A stretch of DNA of 64,000 nt from Clostridium_AD sp050717545 (GCF_050717545.1 NZ_JBOITN010000039.1:1-64000); one strand, 5' to 3'. Shown: positions 23,575-33,683, counted from the first letter of the stretch. The notes: generated by a model not told the origin, from the letters alone. Made by a program: numbers and translations.

Positions 23575-25374
23575 TTATATTTCTTTCTCAAGCATCTCTA
23601 ATAATTCGTCAAATCTTCTTATAGTATCTTCTAAAGGTTTTGGTGATGTCATATCTACCCCAGCTTTTTTAAGTATGTTTATTGGATAGTCACTTCCACC
23701 ACTCTTTAAAAATCCTATATATCTTTCTACAGCACTCTCGCCCTCTTCTACTATCATTTTACTGAAAGAATTAGCGGCTGCAAAACCAGTAGTATACTGA
23801 TACACATAAAAATCATTGTAAAAATGAGGAATTCTTGACCATTCCATATCTATCCCATCATCTACAACCATATCCGGTCCGAAATATTTCACATTTAACT
23901 CATGATATATTTCACATAAATCTTCTGGAGATAATGGACACCCCTGTTCAATCTTTTCATGAGTTATCTTCTCAAATTCTGCAAACATACACTGCCTAAA
24001 TACTGTAGTTCTTATTCCTTCTAATTGCTGATTGATTAAAAACAACCTTTTCTTCTTATCACTCTCATTTTTAATTAAATGATCTATTAATAAACATTCA
24101 TTAGTTATAGATGCCACTTCGGCACAAAACAACTCGTATCCTGAATATATATATGGTTGGTTTTTCCTTGAATAATATGAATGAATAGAGTGTCCCATCT
24201 CATGAGCCAGTGTAGACACATCGTTTAATTGATAATTATAATTTAGAAGTACGTATGGCATACTATCAAAGCAGCCCCAAGAATATGCTCCCGATCGTTT
24301 GCCCTTGTTTTGAAATACATCTACCCAACCTTCGTTAATTCCTTCTTTGAATATACCTAAATACTCTTGACCCAATGGTTTAATACCTTCTAATGCTATC
24401 TTAACAGCATCTTCATACTCAATATGATTTTCTTCTGCTTCAACTATTGGCACATATAAATCATACATATGGATTTCATCAAGCCCTAACAATTTCTTTT
24501 TAAGGGTTACGTATTTATGAAGCGATGGTAAATTATCATTTATAGTATCCACCACATTTTCATATACGCCGAGTGGAATGTTGTTAGGCTTTAAAGAACT
24601 TTCTAAAGCACAGGAGTAATTCCTTGTTTTTGCATTAAATATAAAATTCTTTATTGAAGATGTTAAAGATGTTGTTAAAGTATTACTAAATCCTTTATAG
24701 GTTTTAAATAATGTTTCAAATGCATCTTTCCTTACTCTTCTATCCTTTGATTTTATAAAATTGCTGTAATTTCCTTCAGTTAATTCAATCTCATTACCTT
24801 TTTCATCTTTTATACATGGAAATGTCATATCAGCATTTGTAAGCATTCCAAATATATTTCCCGGGGCGCTTAAGCAGTCACTAACAGATGCCAAAAGTTT
24901 TTCTCCTTCTGCACTTAAGGTATGATCCTTTTGATCTAAGATATCTTTTAGATAAAATTCATATGCTTTGAGCTTTGGAATTTTAGCTATTGCCTCGTCT
25001 ACAGCTCCCTCTGGTAATGATAATAGTTCAGGAATAAAAAAAGCTGTAAAGCTAGAAACTTCTGCCCCATATGAATCAATCTTATTTTTAAGGACTTGAA
25101 ATTTAGCATTACCTGTATCCTCATCACCTCTTAAATGTGCATATACAAGCAATTTATCTAATAGTCTTTCAATGTCTACATTGCTTTCTAAAAATGATAA
25201 TAGCTCCTCAGCTTTGCCTAGTTTTCCAGAGTATCTCTCCATTTCTGGAGCTTTCGATTTTAATATTTCAAAATCCTTCTCCCACACCTGGGAATTCTCA
25301 TAAAGCTTTTCAACGTTCCACTTATACTTACTATCAATTTCGTCTCTTTTTTTAAGTTTTTTAACTTCACTCAC
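23575..25374 (-). CDS. pepF: Oligoendopeptidase F (M3B metallopeptidase)
   Basis: A 599-residue cytoplasmic zinc peptidase that cuts peptides of roughly 7-17 residues. The zinc site is H391-E392-M-G-H395 in LAHEMGHSIHSYY, with the third ligand glutamate in the following ELFCAEVASITNE segment. The N-terminal Oligopeptidase F domain (about 110-180) is present. Length is that of the family. Transcribed alone. Confidence 0.94.
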   Translation of the reverse strand: MSEVKKLKKRDEIDSKYKWNVEKLYENSQVWEKDFEILKSKAPEMERYSGKLGKAEELLSFLESNVDIERLLDKLLVYAHLRGDEDTGNAKFQVLKNKIDSYGAEVSSFTAFFIPELLSLPEGAVDEAIAKIPKLKAYEFYLKDILDQKDHTLSAEGEKLLASVSDCLSAPGNIFGMLTNADMTFPCIKDEKGNEIELTEGNYSNFIKSKDRRVRKDAFETLFKTYKGFSNTLTTSLTSSIKNFIFNAKTRNYSCALESSLKPNNIPLGVYENVVDTINDNLPSLHKYVTLKKKLLGLDEIHMYDLYVPIVEAEENHIEYEDAVKIALEGIKPLGQEYLGIFKEGINEGWVDVFQNKGKRSGAYSWGCFDSMPYVLLNYNYQLNDVSTLAHEMGHSIHSYYSRKNQPYIYSGYELFCAEVASITNECLLIDHLIKNESDKKKRLFLINQQLEGIRTTVFRQCMFAEFEKITHEKIEQGCPLSPEDLCEIYHELNVKYFGPDMVVDDGIDMEWSRIPHFYNDFYVYQYTTGFAAANSFSKMIVEEGESAVERYIGFLKSGGSDYPINILKKAGVDMTSPKPLEDTIRRFDELLEMLEKEI

Positions 25375-25571
25375 TAAACTTTCCTTCTTTCTTTTTTGAA
25401 TTTAAAATCTCCTTATGTAGATTTTAATTTAATATATTATAACTATATTACCATATATTTGTGGATGTATTATTGTGAAATGTATATCTATAATCTAATA
25501 AGGCTGTAAATTGTAACACACTCCATTTATTTCTAAATTACGATATGTCTAGTATATAACCATTTGCTTGT

Positions 25572-26531
25572 TTATATTCCAATATATTTATTTTTATGGG
25601 CGTTAAGCCACTTTATTACATCCTCTATCACTTCTTCTTTATTAATTTCATTTAGCATCTCATGACGTCCACCTTTATAAAATTTATAAACTAAATCCTT
25701 AATTCCATGTTTTCTATAAGTCTTAACCAATTTTAAAACACCCTTACCATTCTTTCCTACTGGATCTTTATCACCTGCAAATATGTAAATAGGCAAATCT
25801 ATGCTTATATTTTTAATCTCAGTATCGTTTTCTGCACTTTTAAGTCCACTTAAAAAATCACAGAAAAATCCCGCTGTAAAAGATGACCCACAAAACGGAT
25901 CATTTATATATTTATCTACTTCTTTGTTATCACTACTTAACCAATCATAAGCTGTCCTACAGGGTTTGAAGGCTCTGTCATAGCCCCCAAAAATTAATTT
26001 ACCTAATTTATCACTTCTCCCATTTCTACCAACCTTTTTAATTTCTGTTTTTACTATTAACAATCCTATATCTAAGATAATACCCCGGGCGCCACAAGTT
26101 CCTGTAATAATAGCACCATTTAGTTCACCTGAATATAAGCAAACATACCTTTGAGATAAAAAAGACCCCATACTATGACCAAATAAAAATACAGGCAAAT
26201 TAGGATTTTCTTCTTTAATAATCTTATTTAGGCTATGCATATCTTCAACCATTGAATTAAAACTATCTTCACCTAAGTCCCCTAATCTTTCAACTTGTCC
26301 TACTGTTTTCCCGTGTCCTCTATGGTCGTTAGCATAAACAATAAAACCATCTTTTGTTAATGTACTTGCAAAGTTCTCATACCTAGCTGCTGTTTCTGCC
26401 ATACCATGCGCTATCTGTACTACTCCCTTTACTTCTTCATGCTCATTAGGTAACCATTTATATGTAAATATCTCTAAATTACCCTTACCTTTAAATATAA
26501 AATTTTGTGAAATCACAATCTCATCCCCCAT
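25572..26531 (-). CDS. Alpha/beta hydrolase, lysophospholipase / monoacylglycerol-lipase-like
   Basis: A 319-residue serine hydrolase of the Hydrolase_4 family. VVQIAHGMAETAARY is the oxyanion region, YANDHRGHGKT a family hallmark, the nucleophile is S120 in FGHSMGSF, the acid aspartate lies in FAGDKDPVG and the histidine in GGRHEML. No signal peptide, so it acts in the cytoplasm or on the inner face. RBS GGGGGA. The exact lipid substrate cannot be read from sequence. Confidence 0.88.
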   Translation of the reverse strand: MGDEIVISQNFIFKGKGNLEIFTYKWLPNEHEEVKGVVQIAHGMAETAARYENFASTLTKDGFIVYANDHRGHGKTVGQVERLGDLGEDSFNSMVEDMHSLNKIIKEENPNLPVFLFGHSMGSFLSQRYVCLYSGELNGAIITGTCGARGIILDIGLLIVKTEIKKVGRNGRSDKLGKLIFGGYDRAFKPCRTAYDWLSSDNKEVDKYINDPFCGSSFTAGFFCDFLSGLKSAENDTEIKNISIDLPIYIFAGDKDPVGKNGKGVLKLVKTYRKHGIKDLVYKFYKGGRHEMLNEINKEEVIEDVIKWLNAHKNKYIGI

Positions 26532-26652
26532 TTATTTTATTTAATATTCTATACTATAATTTTATACCACTATTTCCTATATTAATTCGTAAATGTTACA
26601 TTATAAAAATATTTAATTTTATATATATATATATAAGCTAAAACAAAAAAAC

Positions 26653-26696
26653 CACACCGAATAAGTCTATCTTTAAAATAGGCTTGCTAGTGTGGA
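26653..26696 (-). terminator. Terminator of the 26849 gene
   Basis: CCACAC/GTGTGG and AAGTCTAT/ATAGGCTT form a two-part stem. On the minus strand it is followed by TTTTTTTGTTTT. Confidence 0.7.
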
Positions 26697-26848
26697 TCTC
26701 ATTTCTTTAGCAATATTTCATGTTGTTTCATATTTACTCTTACTTAAATTATATCACTAAAATATGTATTTGGAAAGTAATATAAAATAATTTAAAAAAT
26801 ATTATTACAATAAAGTATATTTTTTTACATATTTTAACATATATATTA

Positions 26849-27217
26849 TTATTTCTCCATAACTTTATACTCAACTTCTATATATTTGTCTTTATCGTAA
26901 AATTTTTCTGATTCACCATAAATGCGTACATTTGTTTCCACAGCATTTTCAGCAATATATTTTGCAGTTTTTATAGTTGCCTCAATAGTTATGTCTGCTA
27001 TAACTGCAGCCACTGCTGCTGTTATTTTTGAAGTTTTTAAAGTCAGCCCAGATGCTACCTTGCTATATTTCTTGGCGTTAAGCGCTAATTTCTCTTTACC
27101 TGAAATATCCGCTATAGAAGATATAACATTACCCGTTGCTTCAATACCATATCCAGCAGTATTCCCAATTACTTTTCCAGCACCATATATTATTTTCCCT
27201 ACTATAGTCATAATCAT
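26849..27217 (-). CDS. Alanine/glycine-rich hypothetical protein
   Basis: A protein of about 122 residues of unknown family. The N-terminal half is small-residue-rich and amphipathic (VGKIIYGAGKVIGNTAGYGI; ITAAVAAVIADITIEATIKT). The C-terminus is charged (YGESEKFYDKDKYIEVEYKV). No clear signal peptide or catalytic motif. The glycine-alanine pattern recalls proteins that insert into or coat membranes, but this is a guess. The start is uncertain: GTG 27223, ATG 27217 and ATG 27211 are all possible, with a weak AGGTG. A good terminator follows the gene. Confidence 0.55.
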   Translation of the reverse strand: MIMTIVGKIIYGAGKVIGNTAGYGIEATGNVISSIADISGKEKLALNAKKYSKVASGLTLKTSKITAAVAAVIADITIEATIKTAKYIAENAVETNVRIYGESEKFYDKDKYIEVEYKVMEK

Positions 27218-27406
27218 CACCACACCTATATTAATATATACTTATTATACCATATTATCATAAAATTATTACTACTTTAAATTTTACATGTATATATCGC
27301 TTAAATCACACCTGTATAATTCTTTTAAGTTATTGTATAATGGAGAATGTTATACAAAAGTAAAACATACCGAACGTGGCATGTTAAATATATAGGGGTG
27401 AACTAA

Positions 27407-28009
27407 ATGACAAAAACTATATTTAAAGGCAGTGCGATGTTAAATCCCGTTCCTGTAGTATTAATTACCTCAAAGAATAAAGAAGGTAAAGTAAATGTTT
27501 TTACAGTAGGATGGATAGGCATGGCTTGTACTAAACCGCCAATGATTACCGTAGCCATAAGACCTGAAAGACTTTCCTATGACAATATAAAAGAAAGTGG
27601 TGACTTTGTAGTTAATCTTCCTAATTCTAGGTTAGTTCGCCAGGTTGATTATTGTGGGGTACGCTCTGGAAAACAAATAGATAAAATCAGCGAAATGAAT
27701 TTTACGATTGAAGATGGCAAGGATGTAATAGCGCCTCTAATCTCTGACTGCTCTATATCTTTAGAGTGCAAGGTCAAAAGCATTACTCCTTTAGGTACCC
27801 ACGATTTATTTTTAGCTGAAATTGTTAATACCCATGTCGATAACAGCTTAATAGATGCTAATGGTAAAATTCATTTTGAAAAAGCCGATCTTATTACTTA
27901 TTCACATGGAGAGTATTTTAGTGTAAATTCTACTCCACTAGGCAAATTTGGTTATTCAGTTCAGAAAAAAAATAATAAATCTCGTTCAAAAAATAAAAAG
28001 AAAGCCTGA
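27407..28009 (+). CDS. Flavin reductase-like FMN-binding protein (flavoredoxin type)
   Basis: A 200-residue split-barrel flavoprotein. NPVPVVLITSKNKEGKVNVF, TVGWIGMACTKPPMITVAIR and a DFVVNLP segment are the FMN-binding blocks of the flavin_reduct family, and the basic tail is lysine/serine-rich. Likely an electron carrier or NAD(P)H:flavin oxidoreductase. RBS AGGGGTG. The stop codon lies inside a terminator stem shared with the convergent SPFH gene. Confidence 0.88.
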   Translation: MTKTIFKGSAMLNPVPVVLITSKNKEGKVNVFTVGWIGMACTKPPMITVAIRPERLSYDNIKESGDFVVNLPNSRLVRQVDYCGVRSGKQIDKISEMNFTIEDGKDVIAPLISDCSISLECKVKSITPLGTHDLFLAEIVNTHVDNSLIDANGKIHFEKADLITYSHGEYFSVNSTPLGKFGYSVQKKNNKSRSKNKKKA

Positions 28010-28024
28010 TTTTACTCAGGCTTT
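28001..28024. terminator. Bidirectional terminator
   Basis: AAAGCCTGA and TCAGGCTTT around a 6-nt loop, flanked by A and T tracts, between two convergent genes; it overlaps the flavin reductase stop. Confidence 0.75.
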
Positions 28025-28028
28025 CTCT

Positions 28029-29045
28029 TTATTTTAGTTTATTTTCTATTTCGTCACTTTTTGTTAATTTATTTTCTAATGTTATATTTTCATTGTTCTT
28101 ATTCATTTTTAACATTTCAGCTATAGCTGCTATGCTACCTAAACTTGACAATGTTTCATTTGGAAGTATAAGCTTATTAGCTGGACCCTTAGCCATTTCT
28201 TTAAGCGCTTCTATTTGTTTTAATGCTATTACTGTTTCATTAGTACCTGATTCTATAATTGCTGTATTTATTTTTCTTATTGCCTCCGCTTCTGCTATTG
28301 CGATAGCCTCTATTGCTTTAGCTTTACCTTCTGCTTCAAGAAGTTGAGATTCTTTAAGTCCTTCTGCACGCCTTATAGTTGCTTGTTTTTCAGCTTCAGC
28401 GTTTAATATTTGCGCTTGTTTATGTCCTTCTGCTCTTTCAATTTGGCTTTGTTTTTCACCTTCTGCTGTAAGTATAAATGCTCTCTTATCTCTTTCAGCT
28501 CTCATTTGTTTTTCCATAGCATTTTGGATTTCAGTTGGTGGAACTATATTTTTAATTTCTACAGATAATATTTTTATTCCATAAGCATCTGTAATATCAT
28601 CAATAATTTCAAGAAGTCTCGAATTTATTCTATCTCTTCCTGAAAGTACGTCATCTAAAGTCATATCTCCCACGATATTTCTCATATTAGTTATAGTTGA
28701 GTATACAATACCTGATTTATAATCCTCAATATTGTACACTGCATCCCTTGAATCAGTAACCTTATAAAATATAACATTATCAATTGATATATTTACATTA
28801 TCCTTAGTTATAACATTTTGTGGTTGTATATCTAGTATTTGTTGCTTAGTAGAAATCTTTCTTCTAACAAAATCTGCAAATACAATTGTTAAATGCCAAC
28901 CCGGCTGAAGTATCCTATGAAACTGACCAAACCTTTCTACTAAAAGCACCGATCCAGTATTAACGATTTTAATAGATGCTAAAATCATAACAACAATTAA
29001 TAACAATAAAAACAGACCAATAAAGGTTCCTATACTAATATCCAT
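28029..29045 (-). CDS. SPFH/band 7 protein (paraslipin/QmcA type)
   Basis: A 338-residue membrane-scaffold protein. It has an N-terminal membrane helix (about 8-27), an SPFH domain (about 28-190, with GWHLTIVFADFVRRKISTKQ and VVPPTEIQNAMEKQM-type segment NIVPPTEIQNAMEKQMRAER) and a long Ala/Glu-rich coiled coil (about 190-265). Members oligomerise into cages at membrane microdomains, often with a partner protease. It follows an NfeD-type gene by 31 bp, the usual stomatin-NfeD operon. Confidence 0.92.
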   Translation of the reverse strand: MDISIGTFIGLFLLLLIVVMILASIKIVNTGSVLLVERFGQFHRILQPGWHLTIVFADFVRRKISTKQQILDIQPQNVITKDNVNISIDNVIFYKVTDSRDAVYNIEDYKSGIVYSTITNMRNIVGDMTLDDVLSGRDRINSRLLEIIDDITDAYGIKILSVEIKNIVPPTEIQNAMEKQMRAERDKRAFILTAEGEKQSQIERAEGHKQAQILNAEAEKQATIRRAEGLKESQLLEAEGKAKAIEAIAIAEAEAIRKINTAIIESGTNETVIALKQIEALKEMAKGPANKLILPNETLSSLGSIAAIAEMLKMNKNNENITLENKLTKSDEIENKLK

Positions 29046-29076
29046 TACAAATTCCTCCTTATATTTTTGTTGCGAC

Positions 29077-29505
29077 TTACACTTTAGCTATTAATAATCT
29101 ATTTCCTTCGATACCAGTAATCTGAACCATATCACCTTTTTTTATAGGTTCTCCCACATTTTTCACAGTCCAATAAATACCTTGAAACTTAATATTTCCT
29201 TTATCATCGACATCTTTTGTTATTTTAAATTCTTTTCCCACATATCCTTCTTCCATAGTCAAAGTTCTTTCAACAGTTTTCTTTATAGTTTTTTTAACTA
29301 TAGGATACCCAACAGCCATAAAAACAGCAGTAACCGCTGCAAATATAATCGTTTGAACAACTATTGTTGCATTAAATACAATAGCAAGTATCGCTGCTAC
29401 TGCACCTATAGCAAACCATACAAACATAAAACTACTAGTTGTAATATCAATAAATAGTGCTACTACTGCCACAGCTACCCAAAATACTAACTGAGTCCAT
29501 TCCAT
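29077..29505 (-). CDS. NfeD-family membrane protein
   Basis: 142 residues with two to three N-terminal membrane segments (LVFWVAVAVVALFIDI; FVWFAIGAVAAILAIV; TIIFAAVTAVFMAVGYP) and a C-terminal OB-fold domain ending KKGDMVQITGIEGNRLLIAK. Short NfeD of the kind that pairs with SPFH proteins. RBS GGGGGA. The 470 bp upstream (29506-29975), between divergent units, holds no feature that I recognise. Confidence 0.9.
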   Translation of the reverse strand: MEWTQLVFWVAVAVVALFIDITTSSFMFVWFAIGAVAAILAIVFNATIVVQTIIFAAVTAVFMAVGYPIVKKTIKKTVERTLTMEEGYVGKEFKITKDVDDKGNIKFQGIYWTVKNVGEPIKKGDMVQITGIEGNRLLIAKV

Positions 29506-29975
29506 ATTATTTCCCCCTTTAAGTATAATTTTAAATTATATTCTTTTAAATTATATATCTTTTGTATACTTGTGCATTTTATACTGAAGTTCTATTGTGT
29601 CCGTGGCTCAACTTTATTATTGCAACTTACCTAAAACTCATGTAAATATATTAATATTACATATAAAAAATATTATACCACTATTATTATAGTATAGTGT
29701 ATATTCCCAACTTAATAAAGATTTATTTCATCATATTTTATATCCTTTTAAACCTTACTCTTATTCTAACCAACATATTTCTTCTATATGCTTTAATATT
29801 CACATAAAAGTGATTATAAAGGCTACCAATTTCCAAACTAAGCATATGGTAAAATAATCATTAGACTTACTACTAATTAGCTTTGAATAATGATATAATT
29901 TTAATAAATATCTGTTTTATAAAGTAATATTTGCATATACTATATTTAAAAACTAAAGAAAGGTCGTGAATACGT

Positions 29976-31886
29976 TTGGAAACTTCTTTTATAAAGGTTT
30001 CTGCCGCTTGTCCAATTGTAAATGTAGCAGATATAGAATTTAACTTAACAAACATACAAAATTGCATTAATCAAGCAATCGATGAAAATTCAAAATTTAT
30101 TGTTTTCCCAGAGCTTTGTATAACAGCTTACACATGTGCTGATTTATTTCTACAACAGGCGCTTCTTACAAAGTCTGAGGCTGCGATTAAATCTCTATGT
30201 GAATTTTCTAAAAACAAAGATATATTAATTGTTGTAGGCGCCCCCCTACATTTTAATAATAATTTATATAATTGTGCTTATATAATATTTGATGGCAAAG
30301 TTTTAGGAATAGTTCCAAAAAGCTATATTCCAAATTACTCTGAGTTTTACGAAAAAAGATGGTTTGCTGAAGGTCTTGGTATAATAAGTAAAATGGTAAA
30401 TCTTTCTTTCGCAAAAAACATCCCTTTTGGAACAAATTTATTGTTCACCAGTGGCAATATTAAATTTGGCATTGAAATTTGTGAGGATCTTTGGGTAACT
30501 ATTCCTCCAAGCAGCTACTTAACTCTTCAAGGTGCAAATATAATTGCTAACCTTTCTGCATCTAATGAATTAGTTAGTAAAGCGGATTACAGGAAATCCC
30601 TAGTATCATCTCAAAGTGCAAGATGTATGTGTTCTTATGTATATTCATCTTGTGGTGTTTTTGAATCCTCTACAGATTTACTTTTTAGTGGTCATCTTTT
30701 AATTAGCGAAAATGGTTTGTTACTTAAAGAAAATAATAGATTTCAAAGAGAAAATGAAATTATCACTTCTATTATAGACATAGACAAGTTAAATAATGAA
30801 CGATTAAAAAATACCAGTTTTAGGAACAGCACCTCAATATGCCCTTTTGATTTTTTAGAAATTCCTTTTGAATTCTCAAGTCTTAATTTCGGAATTTTTA
30901 ATAGGGAGATCGATAGATATCCTTTTGTTCCATCTGATTTGTATAAACGTGAACTACGTTGCAAGGAAATATTCAATATTCAATCCTCAGCCCTTGCTAA
31001 AAGATTCTCTTATACTGGTCTTAATAAAGCTATAATTGGAATTTCTGGTGGACTTGATTCAACCTTAGCACTACTAGTTATAGTTAAAACTTTTGATTTA
31101 TTAAAAATACCCTTAAAAAATATCATTACTATTACTATGCCTGGTTTTGGAACTACCGATAGAACCTATATGAATGCGGTAAACCTATGCAAAAATTTAG
31201 GCACGGAGCTTAGGGAAATTAATATAGTTGAGGCATGCCTCCAGCATTTTAAAGACATAAATCATCCAGCAGAAAAACACGATGTAACTTATGAGAATGT
31301 TCAAGCAAGAGAAAGAACTCAAATTCTTATGGACCTTGCCAATAAGGAAGGTGGACTATTAATAGGTACAGGAGATCTATCAGAACTTGCTTTAGGTTGG
31401 TGCACATATAATGGAGACCATATGTCAATGTACTCTGTAAACTGTTCAATCCCTAAAACTTTGGTAAGATATTTAGTAAAATATGTATCAGACAAAGAAA
31501 CCACAAAAGAAGTTTCAGACATTCTTTTAGATGTCCTTGACACTCCAGTTAGTCCTGAACTTCTTCCTACAGATAAGAGTGGTAAAATCACTCAGAAAAC
31601 TGAAGATATAGTAGGCCCGTATGAACTACACGACTTTTTCCTTTATTATTTTTTAAGGCAAGGAGCAACTCGTAAAAAAATATTGTTTTTAGCTAAAGAA
31701 GCCTTCAAAGATAATTACACGCAAGAAGAAATCATCAAATGGTTAGATAAATTTATAAAAAGATTTTTCACTCAACAGTTTAAACGTTCAGCTTTGCCGG
31801 ATGGTCCAAAAGTAGGAACTATAAGTGTATCTCCAAGAGGAGATCTTAGAATGCCATCTGACGCAAGTTATAACTCGTTCCTTTAA
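29976..31886 (+). CDS. nadE: Glutamine-dependent NAD+ synthetase
   Basis: A 636-residue two-domain enzyme that converts deamido-NAD+ to NAD+ with ammonia from glutamine. The N-terminal nitrilase-type glutaminase has its Glu-Lys-Cys triad visible: E46 (VFPELCIT), K115 (GIVPKSYIPN) and C169 (GIEICEDLWV). The C-terminal synthetase has the P-loop SGGLDST (about residue 357) and the DLSELALGW segment. Start is TTG 29976 with AAGAAAGG 12 nt upstream. Confidence 0.94.
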   Translation: METSFIKVSAACPIVNVADIEFNLTNIQNCINQAIDENSKFIVFPELCITAYTCADLFLQQALLTKSEAAIKSLCEFSKNKDILIVVGAPLHFNNNLYNCAYIIFDGKVLGIVPKSYIPNYSEFYEKRWFAEGLGIISKMVNLSFAKNIPFGTNLLFTSGNIKFGIEICEDLWVTIPPSSYLTLQGANIIANLSASNELVSKADYRKSLVSSQSARCMCSYVYSSCGVFESSTDLLFSGHLLISENGLLLKENNRFQRENEIITSIIDIDKLNNERLKNTSFRNSTSICPFDFLEIPFEFSSLNFGIFNREIDRYPFVPSDLYKRELRCKEIFNIQSSALAKRFSYTGLNKAIIGISGGLDSTLALLVIVKTFDLLKIPLKNIITITMPGFGTTDRTYMNAVNLCKNLGTELREINIVEACLQHFKDINHPAEKHDVTYENVQARERTQILMDLANKEGGLLIGTGDLSELALGWCTYNGDHMSMYSVNCSIPKTLVRYLVKYVSDKETTKEVSDILLDVLDTPVSPELLPTDKSGKITQKTEDIVGPYELHDFFLYYFLRQGATRKKILFLAKEAFKDNYTQEEIIKWLDKFIKRFFTQQFKRSALPDGPKVGTISVSPRGDLRMPSDASYNSFL

Positions 31887-31912
31887 TCGATTAATAAATA
31901 ACATAGCGTGTT

Positions 31913-31947
31913 GTGTAAATTATTAAATCTATAATTTATTTTTACAC
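31913..31947 (+). terminator. Probable terminator of nadE
   Basis: GTGTAAATTAT pairs with ATAATTTATTTTTACAC with a small bulge, 27 bp after the nadE stop. It also faces the convergent yaaR gene. Confidence 0.4.
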
Positions 31948-31977
31948 GATATGTGTGTTTTTATTTTAAGTTACGCT

Positions 31978-32400
31978 CTACTTGTAGATATCTACAATTA
32001 ATCCTGAAATTTCATCAACAGTATTGGCAATGTCCAGATTTTCTTTTTCACCATTTAATAGACTTTGAGTAAGTTCCTCTAATTTAGTATCTACTGTATC
32101 CACTGTTATAAAATATTGTGTTTGCCAAAAACTAATATCTCTTTTAACCTCATACATATGTTTTAAAACGGAATCCAAGTACTGCCTAATCAAATTTTTA
32201 TAAGCTTTAACATCAGCAAAACACTTTGTAATACTTAACCTATTCCCTTTCTTTTTTATGTCATCCATCATATCTTTTAGTTGCTGCTCTGATTTTTGCT
32301 GCCTAGCAAAACTAAAGTTTTGGGAAAAATCCATTTTATTAGAAGAAGTTTTTTTATCTGTTGAAACAGGCGAATTCCTTCTAGACCTTGATATTTCCAT
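31978..32400 (-). CDS. YaaR family protein (DUF327)
   Basis: A 140-residue helical protein of the DUF327/YaaR family common in spore-formers. The DUF327 core includes FAQQxKSEQQLKDMMDDI-like sequence (ARQQKSEQQLKDMMDDIKKK), a YKNLIRQYLDSVLKHMYEVK segment and the C-terminal ISGLIVDIYK. The N-terminus is basic and serine-rich. Function unknown. AGGAGGTG is 8 nt before ATG. Confidence 0.85.
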   Translation of the reverse strand: MEISRSRRNSPVSTDKKTSSNKMDFSQNFSFARQQKSEQQLKDMMDDIKKKGNRLSITKCFADVKAYKNLIRQYLDSVLKHMYEVKRDISFWQTQYFITVDTVDTKLEELTQSLLNGEKENLDIANTVDEISGLIVDIYK

Positions 32401-32505
32401 AATTTATTCACCTCCTAGTTTATTTATATGATTTAAAAATTATGTCTAAATTTCATTAAACTTATATATACATATATTATATCTAACTTTAAGCAAAAAA
32501 ATATA

Positions 32506-32570
32506 CACAATAGAAAATAATTCTTGTCACAATAGAAAATAATTCTTGTCACAATAGAAAATAAATTCTT
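32506..32570. repeat. 22-bp tandem repeat (about 2.8 copies)
   Basis: The unit CACAATAGAAAATAATTCTT plus GT starts at 32506, 32528 and 32550, directly before the chromate-type transporter RBS. The copies are identical apart from an A inserted in the last. Direct tandem copies with no spacers, so not CRISPR. Confidence 0.9.
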
Positions 32571-32583
32571 AAGGGTGGTCAAA

Positions 32584-33120
32584 ATGAAAAAAATAATGAA
32601 TATGTTTTTTACTTTCTTTAAAATAGGGGCTTTTACCTTTGGTGGAGGTTATGCTATGATTCCACTAATCGAAATTGAAGTAGTATCCAAAAAAAAATGG
32701 ATTTCCAAAGAAGATTTCTTAGATATAGTTGTTATTTCTCAGACTTTTCCTGGCGCCTTAGCTGTTAATAGCAGTATATTTATTGGTTATAGAATTGGCG
32801 GTTTACTTGGAGCGATAATTGGGCTTCTGGGCGTAATTTTGCCTTCATTTTTTATAATTTTATGCATTGCAGTTTTCTTTATGAAATTTAGGGATTATTA
32901 TTTTGTAAATTTAGTTTTCGAAGGAATTTCAGCTGCAGTACCAATGCTTATACTCATAGCGGTTGTAAGTTTATCTAAATCTTTAAAAAAGAGTTATGCC
33001 AATTTTATTATAATTTTGATAACTATTGTAAGTATAACATTTTTTAACGTACATCCTGTTATAGTTATACTTATATCTGGATTATATGGGGTTATATTCC
33101 TCGAAAAGAAGGTGAAGTAA
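32584..33120 (+). CDS. Chromate transporter family protein, first half
   Basis: About 178 residues with five to six membrane segments. The short-chain ChrA signature is clear: FFKIGAFTFGGGYAMIPLIE near the N-terminus, WISKEDFLDIVVISQTFPGA and then NSSIFIGYRIGG. ATG 32584 is preferred over GTG 32575 because AAGGGTGG precedes it. It pairs with the next gene, whose ATG follows its stop directly, as two half-size subunits. The CHR family is annotated for chromate efflux, but in anaerobes the physiological anion is unknown. Confidence 0.88.
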   Translation: MKKIMNMFFTFFKIGAFTFGGGYAMIPLIEIEVVSKKKWISKEDFLDIVVISQTFPGALAVNSSIFIGYRIGGLLGAIIGLLGVILPSFFIILCIAVFFMKFRDYYFVNLVFEGISAAVPMLILIAVVSLSKSLKKSYANFIIILITIVSITFFNVHPVIVILISGLYGVIFLEKKVK

Positions 33121-33657
33121 ATGTCTGAACTAATTAAAATTTTTCTATCTTTCCTAAAAATAGGTGCCTTTAGCTTTGGTGGAGGTTATGCAATGCTTCC
33201 AATTATTCAAAGAGAAATTGTAGATAACAATAAGTGGATTACCGCCAAAGAATTTATTGATATTATTGGTATATCACAGATGACTCCGGGCCCTATAGCA
33301 ATAAATTCTGCAACTTTTGTAGGTTTCAAAGTTTCCGGTATATTAGGTAGTGTTGCCGCAACCTTTGGCGTTGTTTCATTTTCTTTTCTCTTAGTTTCCA
33401 TAGCTAACCACTATATTTTAAAATTTAAAGAATCTTACATAATGAAGGCAGCCCTTGCCGGTATGAGGCCCGCTATGATTGGTCTTATAATATCTGTATT
33501 TTTGTCCCTTGGGCGCGAATCCTATAAAGATGTTAAGAGCGTAGTAATCGGGATTATAATTCTCGGACTATTACTTAGTAATAAACTTCACCCCATTTTA
33601 GTAATAGTAATTTCAGCTTTATTGGGTATTATATTTTATTCTTTGATACCCCTATAA
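33121..33657 (+). CDS. Chromate transporter family protein, second half
   Basis: A 178-residue membrane protein homologous to its neighbour: FLKIGAFSFGGGYAMLPIIQ, WITAKEFIDIIGISQMTPGP and NSATFVGFKVSG. The PGP in place of the first subunit's PGA marks the other half of a short-chain CHR pair. It starts immediately after the upstream stop with an RBS inside that gene. Confidence 0.88.
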   Translation: MSELIKIFLSFLKIGAFSFGGGYAMLPIIQREIVDNNKWITAKEFIDIIGISQMTPGPIAINSATFVGFKVSGILGSVAATFGVVSFSFLLVSIANHYILKFKESYIMKAALAGMRPAMIGLIISVFLSLGRESYKDVKSVVIGIIILGLLLSNKLHPILVIVISALLGIIFYSLIPL

Positions 33658-33683
33658 CATCAATATGTATTGCCTTTAATTTC

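Noticed and set aside
32506..32570. Possible CRISPR array
   Set aside because: Units are directly adjacent with no spacers and there are no cas genes in the window.
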